From DASWHX01 sp036397995 (GTDB lineage: Bacteria > Bacteroidota > Bacteroidia > Cytophagales > Cyclobacteriaceae), in NCBI GenBank assembly GCA_036397995.1, contig DASWHX010000049.1:1-39460 (forward strand): DNA of 39,460 nucleotides, given 5' to 3'. Shown in pieces: positions 15,295-23,083 of this stretch. The notes beneath the pieces are model-generated. The model was not told the DNA's origin, did no database searches, and saw nothing but the letters and a program-made list of their open reading frames with translations. The translations under genes were made by a program, and so were the position numbers. Position 1 is the first letter of the stretch. Each line of letters begins with the position of its first letter.

Positions 15295-16565
15295 CGTGGT
15301 CCGCCAAAGATCAGAAATATTTGTGGCATCCTTTTTCGCCGTTACAACCGAATTCCCCGCACTTAATAGTTACGCGTGGGGAGGGGTGTTATTTGATTTT
15401 AGAGGATGGCAGGCGAATTCTTGACGGAATTTCAAGTTGGTGGGTGAATTTGCACGGTCATGGTAATAAGAAAATTGCTGAGGCAATTAAAGATCAGGCA
15501 TTGAAATTGGAACAGGTAATTTTTGCCGGCTTTACTCATGAACCTGCCATCAGCCTCGCTGAAAAAGTGCTTTTTCTATTGCCCGGTAATCAAGCTAAAG
15601 TATTTTATTCTGATGATGGGAGTACTTCCGTAGAAGTAGCATTAAAGATAGCCATCCAATACTGGGAAAATCAGAGAATTAACAAATCCAGGATTATAGC
15701 CCTTGAAAGTGCATACCATGGTGACACATTTGGAGCAATGGCGGTGGGAGCAAGGGGTATTTTTACGAAACCATTTCAAAGTCGCTTATTCGATGTTGAT
15801 TTCATTTCAACACCTGGCCTGAATGAAGGAGATAAAGTAATCTCAGAATTCAAAAGGGCCATTTCCGGAAATGATACCGCGGCTTTTATATTCGAGCCCC
15901 TGGTGCAGGGAGCTGGGGGTATGTTAATGCATGAGCCAGAGATTTTGAATGAAATGATCGCAATGGCTCAGAAACAAGACATATTATGTATTGCTGATGA
16001 AGTTATGACTGGATTTGGACGAACAGGGAAAATGTTTGCCAGCGACTACCTGACTTCTAAACCGGATTTCTTTTGCCTGTCGAAAGGATTGACCGGAGGT
16101 ACGCTTCCTTTAGGTATTACTACCTGTTCTGACAAAGTAGCGAGCCAATTCCCTGAAAATAACTTTGAGAAAACATTTTATCATGGGCATTCTTTTACCG
16201 CAAATCCAATTTCCTGTGCTGCAGCTTTGGCAAGCCTGGAAATCTTAACGAGCAAGGATTGTCTAACGTCTATTGAACAGATTTCAAGATTGCATGCTGA
16301 TTTCATTAAGAAAAATTCTTTCGATTTCCTATGTAACTTAAGGCATAGAGGAACCATTTTAGCTATGGATGCAAAAACATCTGATGTACCGTCCTATCAG
16401 AATCCGATTAGAAAAAAAATTTATGACTTTTTTATTGAAAGGAATATTTTGCTGCGTCCTCTTGGCAATACCATTTATATTTTGCCTCCGTACATTATAA
16501 CTGAAATTGAATTGGCAGGAATTTATGCTGCAATTAGAGAATTTGAGAATACTTTGAAACAGTAA
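15291..16565 (+). CDS. bioA: Adenosylmethionine-8-amino-7-oxononanoate aminotransferase
   Basis: A PLP aminotransferase that uses SAM as amino donor to make diaminopelargonate. The 424 residues carry the family-specific WHPF near the N terminus and SSWWVNLHGHG (~48-58). ESAYHGDTFGAM (PLP phosphate), IADEVMTGFGRTG (cofactor Asp) and SKGLTGG with K265 as the Schiff base follow. Last gene of the operon; the enzyme order in the pathway is F, A, D, B. Pimeloyl-precursor genes bioC/bioH are not in the window. Confidence 0.96.
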   Translation: MTWSAKDQKYLWHPFSPLQPNSPHLIVTRGEGCYLILEDGRRILDGISSWWVNLHGHGNKKIAEAIKDQALKLEQVIFAGFTHEPAISLAEKVLFLLPGNQAKVFYSDDGSTSVEVALKIAIQYWENQRINKSRIIALESAYHGDTFGAMAVGARGIFTKPFQSRLFDVDFISTPGLNEGDKVISEFKRAISGNDTAAFIFEPLVQGAGGMLMHEPEILNEMIAMAQKQDILCIADEVMTGFGRTGKMFASDYLTSKPDFFCLSKGLTGGTLPLGITTCSDKVASQFPENNFEKTFYHGHSFTANPISCAAALASLEILTSKDCLTSIEQISRLHADFIKKNSFDFLCNLRHRGTILAMDAKTSDVPSYQNPIRKKIYDFFIERNILLRPLGNTIYILPPYIITEIELAGIYAAIREFENTLKQ

Positions 16566-16617
16566 TTGTAGATTACAAAGCGAATAATTCTTAAATTAAA
16601 CATTAAATCCACCATTT

Positions 16618-18174
16618 ATGAAAAGCATAATTCCTTTCCTGCTGACCATTTTTATCTCCAACGGTATTTTTTCTCAGGTGGAAGACCTGGGACAAATTGA
16701 ATTCCCCAATTCGGGAAGTGCAGAAGCTCAGGAAAGTTTTATTCGTGGCGTATTATTACTACATAGTTTTGAATATGAAGATGCAGCTGAGGAGTTTAGG
16801 AGCGCCCAAAAAACTGATCGTGATTTTGCATTGGCGTATTGGGGTGAAGCTATGACCTATAACCACCCGATCTGGCTCCAGCAAGATAAGGCGAAGGCAC
16901 TAAGTTCACTTGAAAGATTTGAAAAAACCTCAGAAGAGCGGTTGGCAAAAACCAAATCAGAAAAGGAGAAAATGTGGCTTGAGTCCATAGAAATATTATA
17001 CGGAAATGGAACTAAAGAAGAAAACGATTTTGAATATGAAGATTTTATGAAATCATTTTCCGGGAAATTTCCTGACGATTTGGAAATCGCTTCCTTTTAC
17101 TCCCTCTCAATTCTTGGAACTTGTCATGGTGGACGGGATATACCTTCCTATCACAGGGCTGCCGCAGTAGCAGAAAAAATCTACGAGATAAACCCAAACC
17201 ATCCGGGAGCTCTTCATTACATTATACATTCTTATGATGATCCGGAAAATGCGGTCAAAGCTCTGGATGCCGCTAACAATTATTCCAAAGTGGCGCCGTC
17301 CGCGTCCCATGCATTGCATATGCCAACCCACATCTTTGTGGCCTTGGGAATGTGGGAGGATGTGGTAAGGGAAAATATCCGGTCTGCGAATGCAGCGGAT
17401 GCAAGAAGGGAAAGAAAAAATCTCGGCCTTGATGCCCGGGGATATCATGCCCTCTGGTGGCTTGAATATGGGTATTTGCAATTGGGTAAAGTAAATAAGG
17501 CTCGTGAAATGCTTACCCAAATGCATAAGGAAGCTTTGGAAAGTGGTTCACACCGAACCAGAATGCATTTTTCGGTAATGAAAGCGGCTTTCCTGGTAGA
17601 AACTGACAATTGGAGCGAGGATGTATTAAGTATGAAAGTTGATTTGGCCGGTATGAATAACTGGGTGAAAGTACTAAATGGATTTTTGGAAGGTTATGGC
17701 ACAATCAGGAATAACAAGATTGAAAGGGCAAAGAGTATTTTGGACGACCTTAAGAAAATAAATACAGGCATTAGTAGTTTTTCTGAATATGACTTAAATG
17801 AAAAGGAAGCTGCAATAATGGTTTCGATTCTTGAGAGTTATTATTTATTCGAATCTGGTAAGACGACGGAAGGCATAAATTTGCTAAAAAAGGCCCGTGA
17901 GGCGGAAGAAAGCCTTAGCTATTCATTCGGCCCGCCGGCTATACCGAAACCATCTCATGAAATTCTGGGTGAAATTTACTTGCATGAAAGAAATTTTGAA
18001 TTAGCTGAATCAAATTTTAGAATTTCACTGGAAAGGGCGCCACAAAGAGTAATGTCTCTCAAAGGGTTATATGCTGCATTAAAAGGACTGGGCAAGTCCG
18101 GCCAGGCAGAAGAAGTGTTGGCTGAAATTAAGAAGATCAGGAAAAGTGCGGATCAGGATGTCTATCCCAATTAG
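16618..18174 (+). CDS. Exported TPR-repeat protein, unknown role
   Basis: The 518 residues have a signal peptide (MKSIIPFLLTIFISNGIFSQ). A helical-repeat body begins with GVLLLHSFEYEDAAEEFRSA and ALAYWGEAMTYNHPIW (~45-85), which is a widespread TPR family in Bacteroidota and Proteobacteria. Further TPR-like pairs occur near 190-330 (PNHPGALHYIIHSYDDPE; ASHALHMPTHIFVALGMWEDV) and 430-505. His- and Trp-rich conserved segments suggest a ligand or metal site, but no enzymatic role is known to me. The gene stands alone after bioA (52-bp gap) and is convergent with the S9 peptidase. Confidence 0.8.
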   Translation: MKSIIPFLLTIFISNGIFSQVEDLGQIEFPNSGSAEAQESFIRGVLLLHSFEYEDAAEEFRSAQKTDRDFALAYWGEAMTYNHPIWLQQDKAKALSSLERFEKTSEERLAKTKSEKEKMWLESIEILYGNGTKEENDFEYEDFMKSFSGKFPDDLEIASFYSLSILGTCHGGRDIPSYHRAAAVAEKIYEINPNHPGALHYIIHSYDDPENAVKALDAANNYSKVAPSASHALHMPTHIFVALGMWEDVVRENIRSANAADARRERKNLGLDARGYHALWWLEYGYLQLGKVNKAREMLTQMHKEALESGSHRTRMHFSVMKAAFLVETDNWSEDVLSMKVDLAGMNNWVKVLNGFLEGYGTIRNNKIERAKSILDDLKKINTGISSFSEYDLNEKEAAIMVSILESYYLFESGKTTEGINLLKKAREAEESLSYSFGPPAIPKPSHEILGEIYLHERNFELAESNFRISLERAPQRVMSLKGLYAALKGLGKSGQAEEVLAEIKKIRKSADQDVYPN

Positions 18175-18192
18175 AATCAAGCATCCTGATCC
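18150..18192. terminator. Possible bidirectional hairpin between convergent genes
   Basis: GGATCAGGATG (18150-18160) and CATCCTGATCC (18182-18192) are a perfect 11-bp inverted repeat around a 21-nt loop. The loop contains the stop codon of the TPR gene, and the S9 peptidase gene ends 8 bp beyond the right arm. There is no long T tract, so classic intrinsic termination is doubtful. A third copy of GATCAGGA lies at 18135-18142. Confidence 0.45.
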
Positions 18193-18199
18193 AAATTAT

Positions 18200-20215
18200 C
18201 TATTCTTTATATTTTTCAAACCACCCAAGAATTGCCTGAACTTTTGCAATCAGGTTACTGGGTCTGGAAGCAATTCCATGACTGGCGCCTGGAATTCTAA
18301 CCATTGCAGTTTCAACCTTTTGAATTTTCAAGGCCGCATAAAATTGCTCTGATTCAGCAATCGGTGTTCTGAAATCAGATTCACCCGTAAGCAACATGGT
18401 AGGGGTAGTAACATTGCCCACGTAGGAAATAGGAGATCTGCGCATGTATTGCTCAAGGTTTTCCCATGGCGTGCCCGGAAACCAATACTTATAAAAGAAA
18501 GGTATTCCATCTGAGTAAAGCACGAAACTATACCAGTTTATAACGGGCTTTGCTACAACAGCAGCCCTGAAGCGGTTCGTATGGCCTACAATCCATGCAG
18601 TTAGAACTCCGCCGCCGCTTCCACCGGTAACATATAGTTGAGTCTCATCAACGTAACCTTTGGCAACAGCAGCGTCAACTCCTGACATCAGATCTTCATA
18701 ATCGTGATTGGGGTAATCATGATGGATTAGATTTCCGAATTCTTCCCCATAGCTGCTACTGCCTCTTGGATTAGTGTAAAGAACTACGTATCCTGCCGCC
18801 GCGAAAAGCTGAATTTCAGCCGCAAAGAATGGACTGTAAGCGGCAAATGGTCCGCCATGAATTTCTAAAATAAGCGGGTATTTCTTTGAAGGATCAAAAT
18901 CTGGCGGTGTTACAATCCAGCCATGAATCCGCTTCTTATCAAATGACGATTCCCACCACAGTTCTTCAACTTTGCCTAACTTTTTGTAAGCGAACAGATC
19001 ATCGTTCAGACGAGTTAATCTATTGACGTTATTCCGTTCTCCCGCTCCTAAATCAGACGGATGGTCCGGACCACCTAAAGTATATGCATATCTGCCAGTT
19101 GCAGTTACAGAAAAAGTTCCCGCGGTATAAGGCCTGCCAAGGGAAAGCCCGCCTACATAATTGGTGAGCTCAGAAACCTTTCCGTTCAAATCCATATATG
19201 CGATCTTTGTATTCCCTACATCATCGTAAGCAATATAAAGCCCCTTATTATCTCCGCTCCAGTAATACTCCTGAATATCCCGATCGAATCCTTTACTGAT
19301 AAGTCTGGAGTTGGTTCCTTCAGGAGACATAACATAAAGTTGCGTTAGTTGGTACCCCTGGTACCGATCATCAAATCCTGAGTAAGCAATTAATTTGCCA
19401 TCGGGAGAAATTTCAGGACCGCCATCGGGTCCCTTTCTGGTGGTAAGCGGCGTAATTTTACCGCCTGCAACGCTTACAGAATATATTTCTGAATTTCTTG
19501 CTTCTTCTAATTCCCGGTTCTCATGCATATTCGATGTGCAAATTAAATTTTTGCCATCTGCAGTCCATTCAGGATTATTGAAATTGTACGGACCAGAAGT
19601 TATTTGCCTGGGTGTTCCCCCATCTGCCGGCAGAGTAAATAATTGATTATATCCCTGTTTAAGATATCCGCGGCCGTCACCCCGGTAAGAAATATCATCA
19701 ATGTATTTTGGAGCGTCATTCCATTTTGCACCATCGGGTTTAGCAGGCATTTTCACAAATGGTTTTTCCGGTTCTTCGACAAACATGGAGAAAGCAATAA
19801 ATTTATTATCCCGTGACCAGCTAATGCCGCCCGGTGAATTTTGAAGATTGGTTAACTTACTTTCTGCTCCTGTATCCAGCCAGCGCAAATAAAGTTGAGA
19901 ACTGCCCTCCTTGTTCGACATATATAAAATCTGACGGCCATCACCAGACCATATTGGGTTGTAATCATTTTGAATACCCGTAGTGATTGGCCGGTTATTG
20001 GTGCCGTCAAAATTAATGACCCAGAGATTTGATAAATTTCTGTCCGACATAATGTCTTTAAAATTTCGAGTGTAGATAATTCTGTTTCCATCGGGAGATA
20101 TTTGAGGGTCCGATACATACTCCAAATCGAATACATCAATGGGTTCAAGCTTGTCTGAAATTTGCCCTTTAGCAGAAAAAGAAATAATGAGTAAAAGAAC
20201 CGATAGATTTTTCAT
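18200..20215 (-). CDS. S9-family serine peptidase (dipeptidyl/acylaminoacyl peptidase type)
   Basis: The 671 residues have an export signal (MKNLSVLLLIISFSAKGQ), a seven-bladed PD40/WD40-like propeller (~30-390, e.g. DPQISPDGNRIIYTR, PEISPDGKLIAYSG) and a C-terminal alpha/beta hydrolase domain (~415-671). The catalytic triad is S533 in TGGSGGG, D614 in GESDFRTP and H646 in PGASHGI; the oxyanion loop is EIHGGP (451-456). The propeller limits access, so substrates are expected to be short peptides in the periplasm. It may share an operon with the ankyrin gene, but an 85-bp gap separates them. Confidence 0.92.
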   Translation of the reverse strand: MKNLSVLLLIISFSAKGQISDKLEPIDVFDLEYVSDPQISPDGNRIIYTRNFKDIMSDRNLSNLWVINFDGTNNRPITTGIQNDYNPIWSGDGRQILYMSNKEGSSQLYLRWLDTGAESKLTNLQNSPGGISWSRDNKFIAFSMFVEEPEKPFVKMPAKPDGAKWNDAPKYIDDISYRGDGRGYLKQGYNQLFTLPADGGTPRQITSGPYNFNNPEWTADGKNLICTSNMHENRELEEARNSEIYSVSVAGGKITPLTTRKGPDGGPEISPDGKLIAYSGFDDRYQGYQLTQLYVMSPEGTNSRLISKGFDRDIQEYYWSGDNKGLYIAYDDVGNTKIAYMDLNGKVSELTNYVGGLSLGRPYTAGTFSVTATGRYAYTLGGPDHPSDLGAGERNNVNRLTRLNDDLFAYKKLGKVEELWWESSFDKKRIHGWIVTPPDFDPSKKYPLILEIHGGPFAAYSPFFAAEIQLFAAAGYVVLYTNPRGSSSYGEEFGNLIHHDYPNHDYEDLMSGVDAAVAKGYVDETQLYVTGGSGGGVLTAWIVGHTNRFRAAVVAKPVINWYSFVLYSDGIPFFYKYWFPGTPWENLEQYMRRSPISYVGNVTTPTMLLTGESDFRTPIAESEQFYAALKIQKVETAMVRIPGASHGIASRPSNLIAKVQAILGWFEKYKE

Positions 20216-20300
20216 ATTGTGGTTAAGTTAAGTAGGCAATTTATGAACGAAAGTGTGAATTGCCGGGAAAAGGGCAATCACTCCGTGTCAATACAGTATT

Positions 20301-20813
20301 TTATTTCTTATATAGATCAACTTTTTTTGTTGTCAGCCCTTTGGAAACGAGGTAGTCATAAAGTTCCTTTGCTTTTTCACCCCCCTTTTCTGCATGATGT
20401 AACATGGTGAGACCATGAGGGCCTTTCGCATTAATAAGACTTGGGTATTCTTCCAAAATGGGTCTTACAAGTTCCGTTTTTCCAAGCATTGTCAGCACGA
20501 AAATGTTTGTTCGTGCCCCCTGGCCTATCAGGTATTCTGCAATTTCAATATTACCCATATGACCAGCTCCGCCAATTGCAGTCTCAAAATCTCCACCGCC
20601 CCAATCCCAGGTGCAATTCAATAAATTAGGATATTCTCCCAACATCTCTTTAACCTTTGTTAAGTCTGTGTGACCAGCGGCTACAAAATCTAGTGTAAGT
20701 TCTTGCTTGTAAGGCTCAGGCCGCTGATTCTGCCTGGCCAAAGAAATTACCGGTGCAAAGCTAATTCCCAAAGCCCCTGCGCCGGCAAGGGATAAAAATT
20801 TGTTTCTTTCCAT
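20301..20813 (-). CDS. Exported ankyrin-repeat protein
   Basis: The 170 residues have an N terminus like the Tat/Sec leaders common in Bacteroidota (ERNKFLSLAGAGALGISF). Only one Arg is present, so Sec export or a weak Tat signal are both possible. Residues ~45-150 form three to four ankyrin-type helix pairs: AAGHTDLTKVKEMLGEYPNL, AGHMGNIEIAEYLIGQGA, MLGKTELVRPILEEYPSL and HGLTMLHHAEKGGEKAKELYDYLVSKG. A protein-binding role is the only safe inference. It is followed on the same strand by the S9 peptidase. Confidence 0.8.
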   Translation of the reverse strand: MERNKFLSLAGAGALGISFAPVISLARQNQRPEPYKQELTLDFVAAGHTDLTKVKEMLGEYPNLLNCTWDWGGGDFETAIGGAGHMGNIEIAEYLIGQGARTNIFVLTMLGKTELVRPILEEYPSLINAKGPHGLTMLHHAEKGGEKAKELYDYLVSKGLTTKKVDLYKK

Positions 20814-20890
20814 CGTAAACTTTTTTAAATAAGTTAACGAAAATTATTTGCTGAAAATGGAATTTTTATTTAGGCGGAGATTAAATTTTT

Positions 20891-22054
20891 TCAATTTACC
20901 AAATGCTTCATTCCGCTCCCGGTATTTAGTATCAGAATTTGTGCGGATGGCGTGATGAATCCGCTTTCAACCAATTTGACTAACCCGGCAAAAGCGGAAG
21001 CACCTTCGGGAGATACGAGTATTCCTTCTTTTTTTGTGAGTCCCGTTAGTGCAAGCCGTATCTCATTTTCAGAAACAGCTACTGCGGCGCCTCCAGATTC
21101 TTTCAGACATTGCATAATCAGTTCTAAGCCAAATGGATTAGGAACGTTAAGCCCCAACGCAATGGAAGCCTGGTAGCGAGAGGGATTTATAGCTTTATTT
21201 TCCCAGGCATCCACAACCGGACTGCAGATTTCGCTTTGCACTGCAATCATCTTTGGTAAAAGGCCTTCAATCCAACCTAATTGCTGCAATTCACGGAATG
21301 CTTTCCAGATACCGATCAGTCCTGTACCACCGCCGGTGGGATAAACAATTGCATCCGGCAATTTCCAATTCATGGCCTCTGCAATTTCATAGCCCATGGT
21401 TTTCTTTCCTTCGATCCGGTAGGGTTCTTTAAGAGTTGATACATCGAAATATTCGCCCATTGAATTAATCTCCATCACTTTCTTACCGCATTCGCTGATA
21501 AGGCCATCAACTAATATTACTTCTGCACCATAGGCTTTACACTCATCAATATAAATTTTTGGGGTGATGGCAGGAAATACAACCGTTGATTGGATGTTCG
21601 CTCTTGCGCAATAAGCAGACATAGCAACTCCAGCATTTCCAGCAGACGGCGTGATGCATTTTTTTATCCCAAATTCCTTTGCTTTAGAGATCGCAACACT
21701 CATCCCCCTTGCTTTGAATGAACCGGAAGGATTCAAGGCTTCATCCTTAACAAGAATTTGTTTTTCTAAGCCGTCAATTTTCGAATTCAGTGAAAATATT
21801 GGTGTACCGCCTTCACCCATGGTGATGATATTTTCAGGATTTAACACGGGTAATAGCTCCTGGTATCGCCACATGGTCCAGGGTTTGTCTTTCAAAACCT
21901 CTCTTGAAAGAACCAATTCGTACTTATTTATAAGAGTTGCTTTGCAACATGGAGATAGTCCGTAAAGCTCAGAGGGTGAATAGGTTGCAGAACATCGGGA
22001 GCAACATAGTTCTGTCAATAGTGATTTTGACCTCGTTTCGACATTGAAAATCAT
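20891..22054 (-). CDS. Threonine-synthase-like PLP enzyme
   Basis: The 387 residues belong to fold-type II PLP enzymes. An N-terminal Zn-ribbon-like segment (CCSRC ... SPCCK, Cys 17-37) is followed by MGEGGTPIFSL and NPSGSFKARG with the Schiff-base Lys at 114. PSAGNAGVA (substrate loop) and PTGGGTGLIG (phosphate cup) come next. Length and the ribbon match archaeal/Bacillus-type ThrC, which converts phosphohomoserine to threonine. It is not next to thrA or thrB, but follows a LysR regulator by 59 bp. Cysteate synthase, which uses phosphoserine and sulfite, is a paralogue with the same layout and cannot be excluded. GGGGG directly precedes the ATG. Confidence 0.8.
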   Translation of the reverse strand: MIFNVETRSKSLLTELCCSRCSATYSPSELYGLSPCCKATLINKYELVLSREVLKDKPWTMWRYQELLPVLNPENIITMGEGGTPIFSLNSKIDGLEKQILVKDEALNPSGSFKARGMSVAISKAKEFGIKKCITPSAGNAGVAMSAYCARANIQSTVVFPAITPKIYIDECKAYGAEVILVDGLISECGKKVMEINSMGEYFDVSTLKEPYRIEGKKTMGYEIAEAMNWKLPDAIVYPTGGGTGLIGIWKAFRELQQLGWIEGLLPKMIAVQSEICSPVVDAWENKAINPSRYQASIALGLNVPNPFGLELIMQCLKESGGAAVAVSENEIRLALTGLTKKEGILVSPEGASAFAGLVKLVESGFITPSAQILILNTGSGMKHLVN

Positions 22055-22107
22055 CCCCCAAAGTTTGTTTGATGTAATAAATTTTGCAAATGACCTTTTG
22101 CTATAGG

Positions 22108-22126
22108 CTATAACTATTTGTTATAG
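22108..22126. promoter_or_regulatory. Inverted repeat at the lysR-thrC-like junction (possible LysR operator)
   Basis: CTATAAC-TATTT-GTTATAG is a perfect 7-bp inverted repeat. It overlaps the stop codon of the LysR gene (22114-22116) and lies 54 bp upstream of the downstream ATG. A further CTATAG lies next to it at 22101-22106. The T-N11-A spacing and ATA-rich arms fit LysR-family sites. No T tract follows on the minus strand, so a terminator is less likely. Confidence 0.45.
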
Positions 22127-23016
22127 TAACTTCTGGCAAATCTCACGAACTCCTTATACACAGGCATGCTTCTTTGTCCCTTGCGTTGAATAAACTGAAA
22201 TTTCCTTGAAATTGATAAACCCTGAATTTTTATCTCGACCAATTCACCGGATTTAAGTTCTTTCATAACGGAGCGACGGGGAAGAAAACCAAGACATTGG
22301 TCTGCCAGAATAAAATTCTTAAGTCCTTCCGTGCCTCCTAACCTTACTATCACTTCCAGATTAGATAATGAGATCCCTTTTTTTTCCAATTCGGATTTCA
22401 CTACTTCCAAAGTGCCTGAACCCCTTTCCCTCAATGCAATTGGTGTACTTTTCAATTCTGACAACGATATATTCGATTTTTTAGTCAGAAAACTCTTTTT
22501 GGAGCAGACTGGAATTACTTCATCCGTCATGAATTGGGAATAATCAAAAGAGCTCTCTTTATGATGGCTTTCAATAATTCCCAGGTCAATTTCATTATTC
22601 GCAAGTGCTTCAATAATCTTTTCAGTATTTCTATTGAGTAAAGTTACTCTGAATCCGGGATTCTTTTGAAGATATAAAGATAACACCGGCGGAATTACGT
22701 ACAATGAAATAGTGGTACTGGCCCCCAGCAGTAATTCAATCTGGGGCTCGAAATTTTTACTCACCTTTGAAAGTTCAAGCTCAATCTCTTTTTGCTTATC
22801 TAACATTACAGCAAGATTCTTATATAATATAGCGCCTGCCGGAGTAAGTCCAATTGAGTTTTTGTTTCTAAAGAACAGGGCAGTTTTATAATAATCTTCC
22901 AATGCCTTAATATGATTACTGACTGCGGGCTGAGTAATAAACAAATTCTGACTGGCACGTGAAAAGCTAAGCTGCCGGGCTACTTCCACAAAAACCTGAT
23001 GCCGGAAAGAAATCAT
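22114..23016 (-). CDS. LysR-family transcriptional regulator
   Basis: 300 residues. The N-terminal winged helix-turn-helix (FVEVARQLSFSRASQNLFITQPAVSNHIKALED, ~9-42) is followed by LTPAGAILYKN. The effector domain begins LLLGASTTISLYVIPPVL (~94-111) and has NNEIDLGIIE (~140), which resembles the CysL/CbbR branch of the family. It lies between a divergent nagB gene (67-bp gap) and the co-directional thrC-like gene (59-bp gap), with inverted repeats on both sides. Either neighbour could be its target. Confidence 0.92.
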   Translation of the reverse strand: MISFRHQVFVEVARQLSFSRASQNLFITQPAVSNHIKALEDYYKTALFFRNKNSIGLTPAGAILYKNLAVMLDKQKEIELELSKVSKNFEPQIELLLGASTTISLYVIPPVLSLYLQKNPGFRVTLLNRNTEKIIEALANNEIDLGIIESHHKESSFDYSQFMTDEVIPVCSKKSFLTKKSNISLSELKSTPIALRERGSGTLEVVKSELEKKGISLSNLEVIVRLGGTEGLKNFILADQCLGFLPRRSVMKELKSGELVEIKIQGLSISRKFQFIQRKGQRSMPVYKEFVRFARSYYNK

Positions 23017-23026
23017 TTAATACTTA

Positions 23027-23057
23027 TTGGTTAACCAAAATTAGGAGTTTAATTTTA
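23027..23057 (+). promoter_or_regulatory. Palindrome and putative promoter between lysR and nagB
   Basis: TTGGTTAACCAA (23027-23038) is a perfect 12-bp palindrome. Its first TTG can serve as a -33 element, with TAATTTTA (23050-23057, 7/8 match to TAnnTTTG) 20 bp further on. The layout puts a repressor or activator site on top of the nagB -33 box. Confidence 0.45.
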
Positions 23058-23083
23058 GAGAATTTCAATCTTAATTCAATACC

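Noticed and set aside
17107..17526. 139-codon minus-strand ORF
   Set aside because: It lies fully inside the TPR gene, whose reading frame is clearly real; no independent support.
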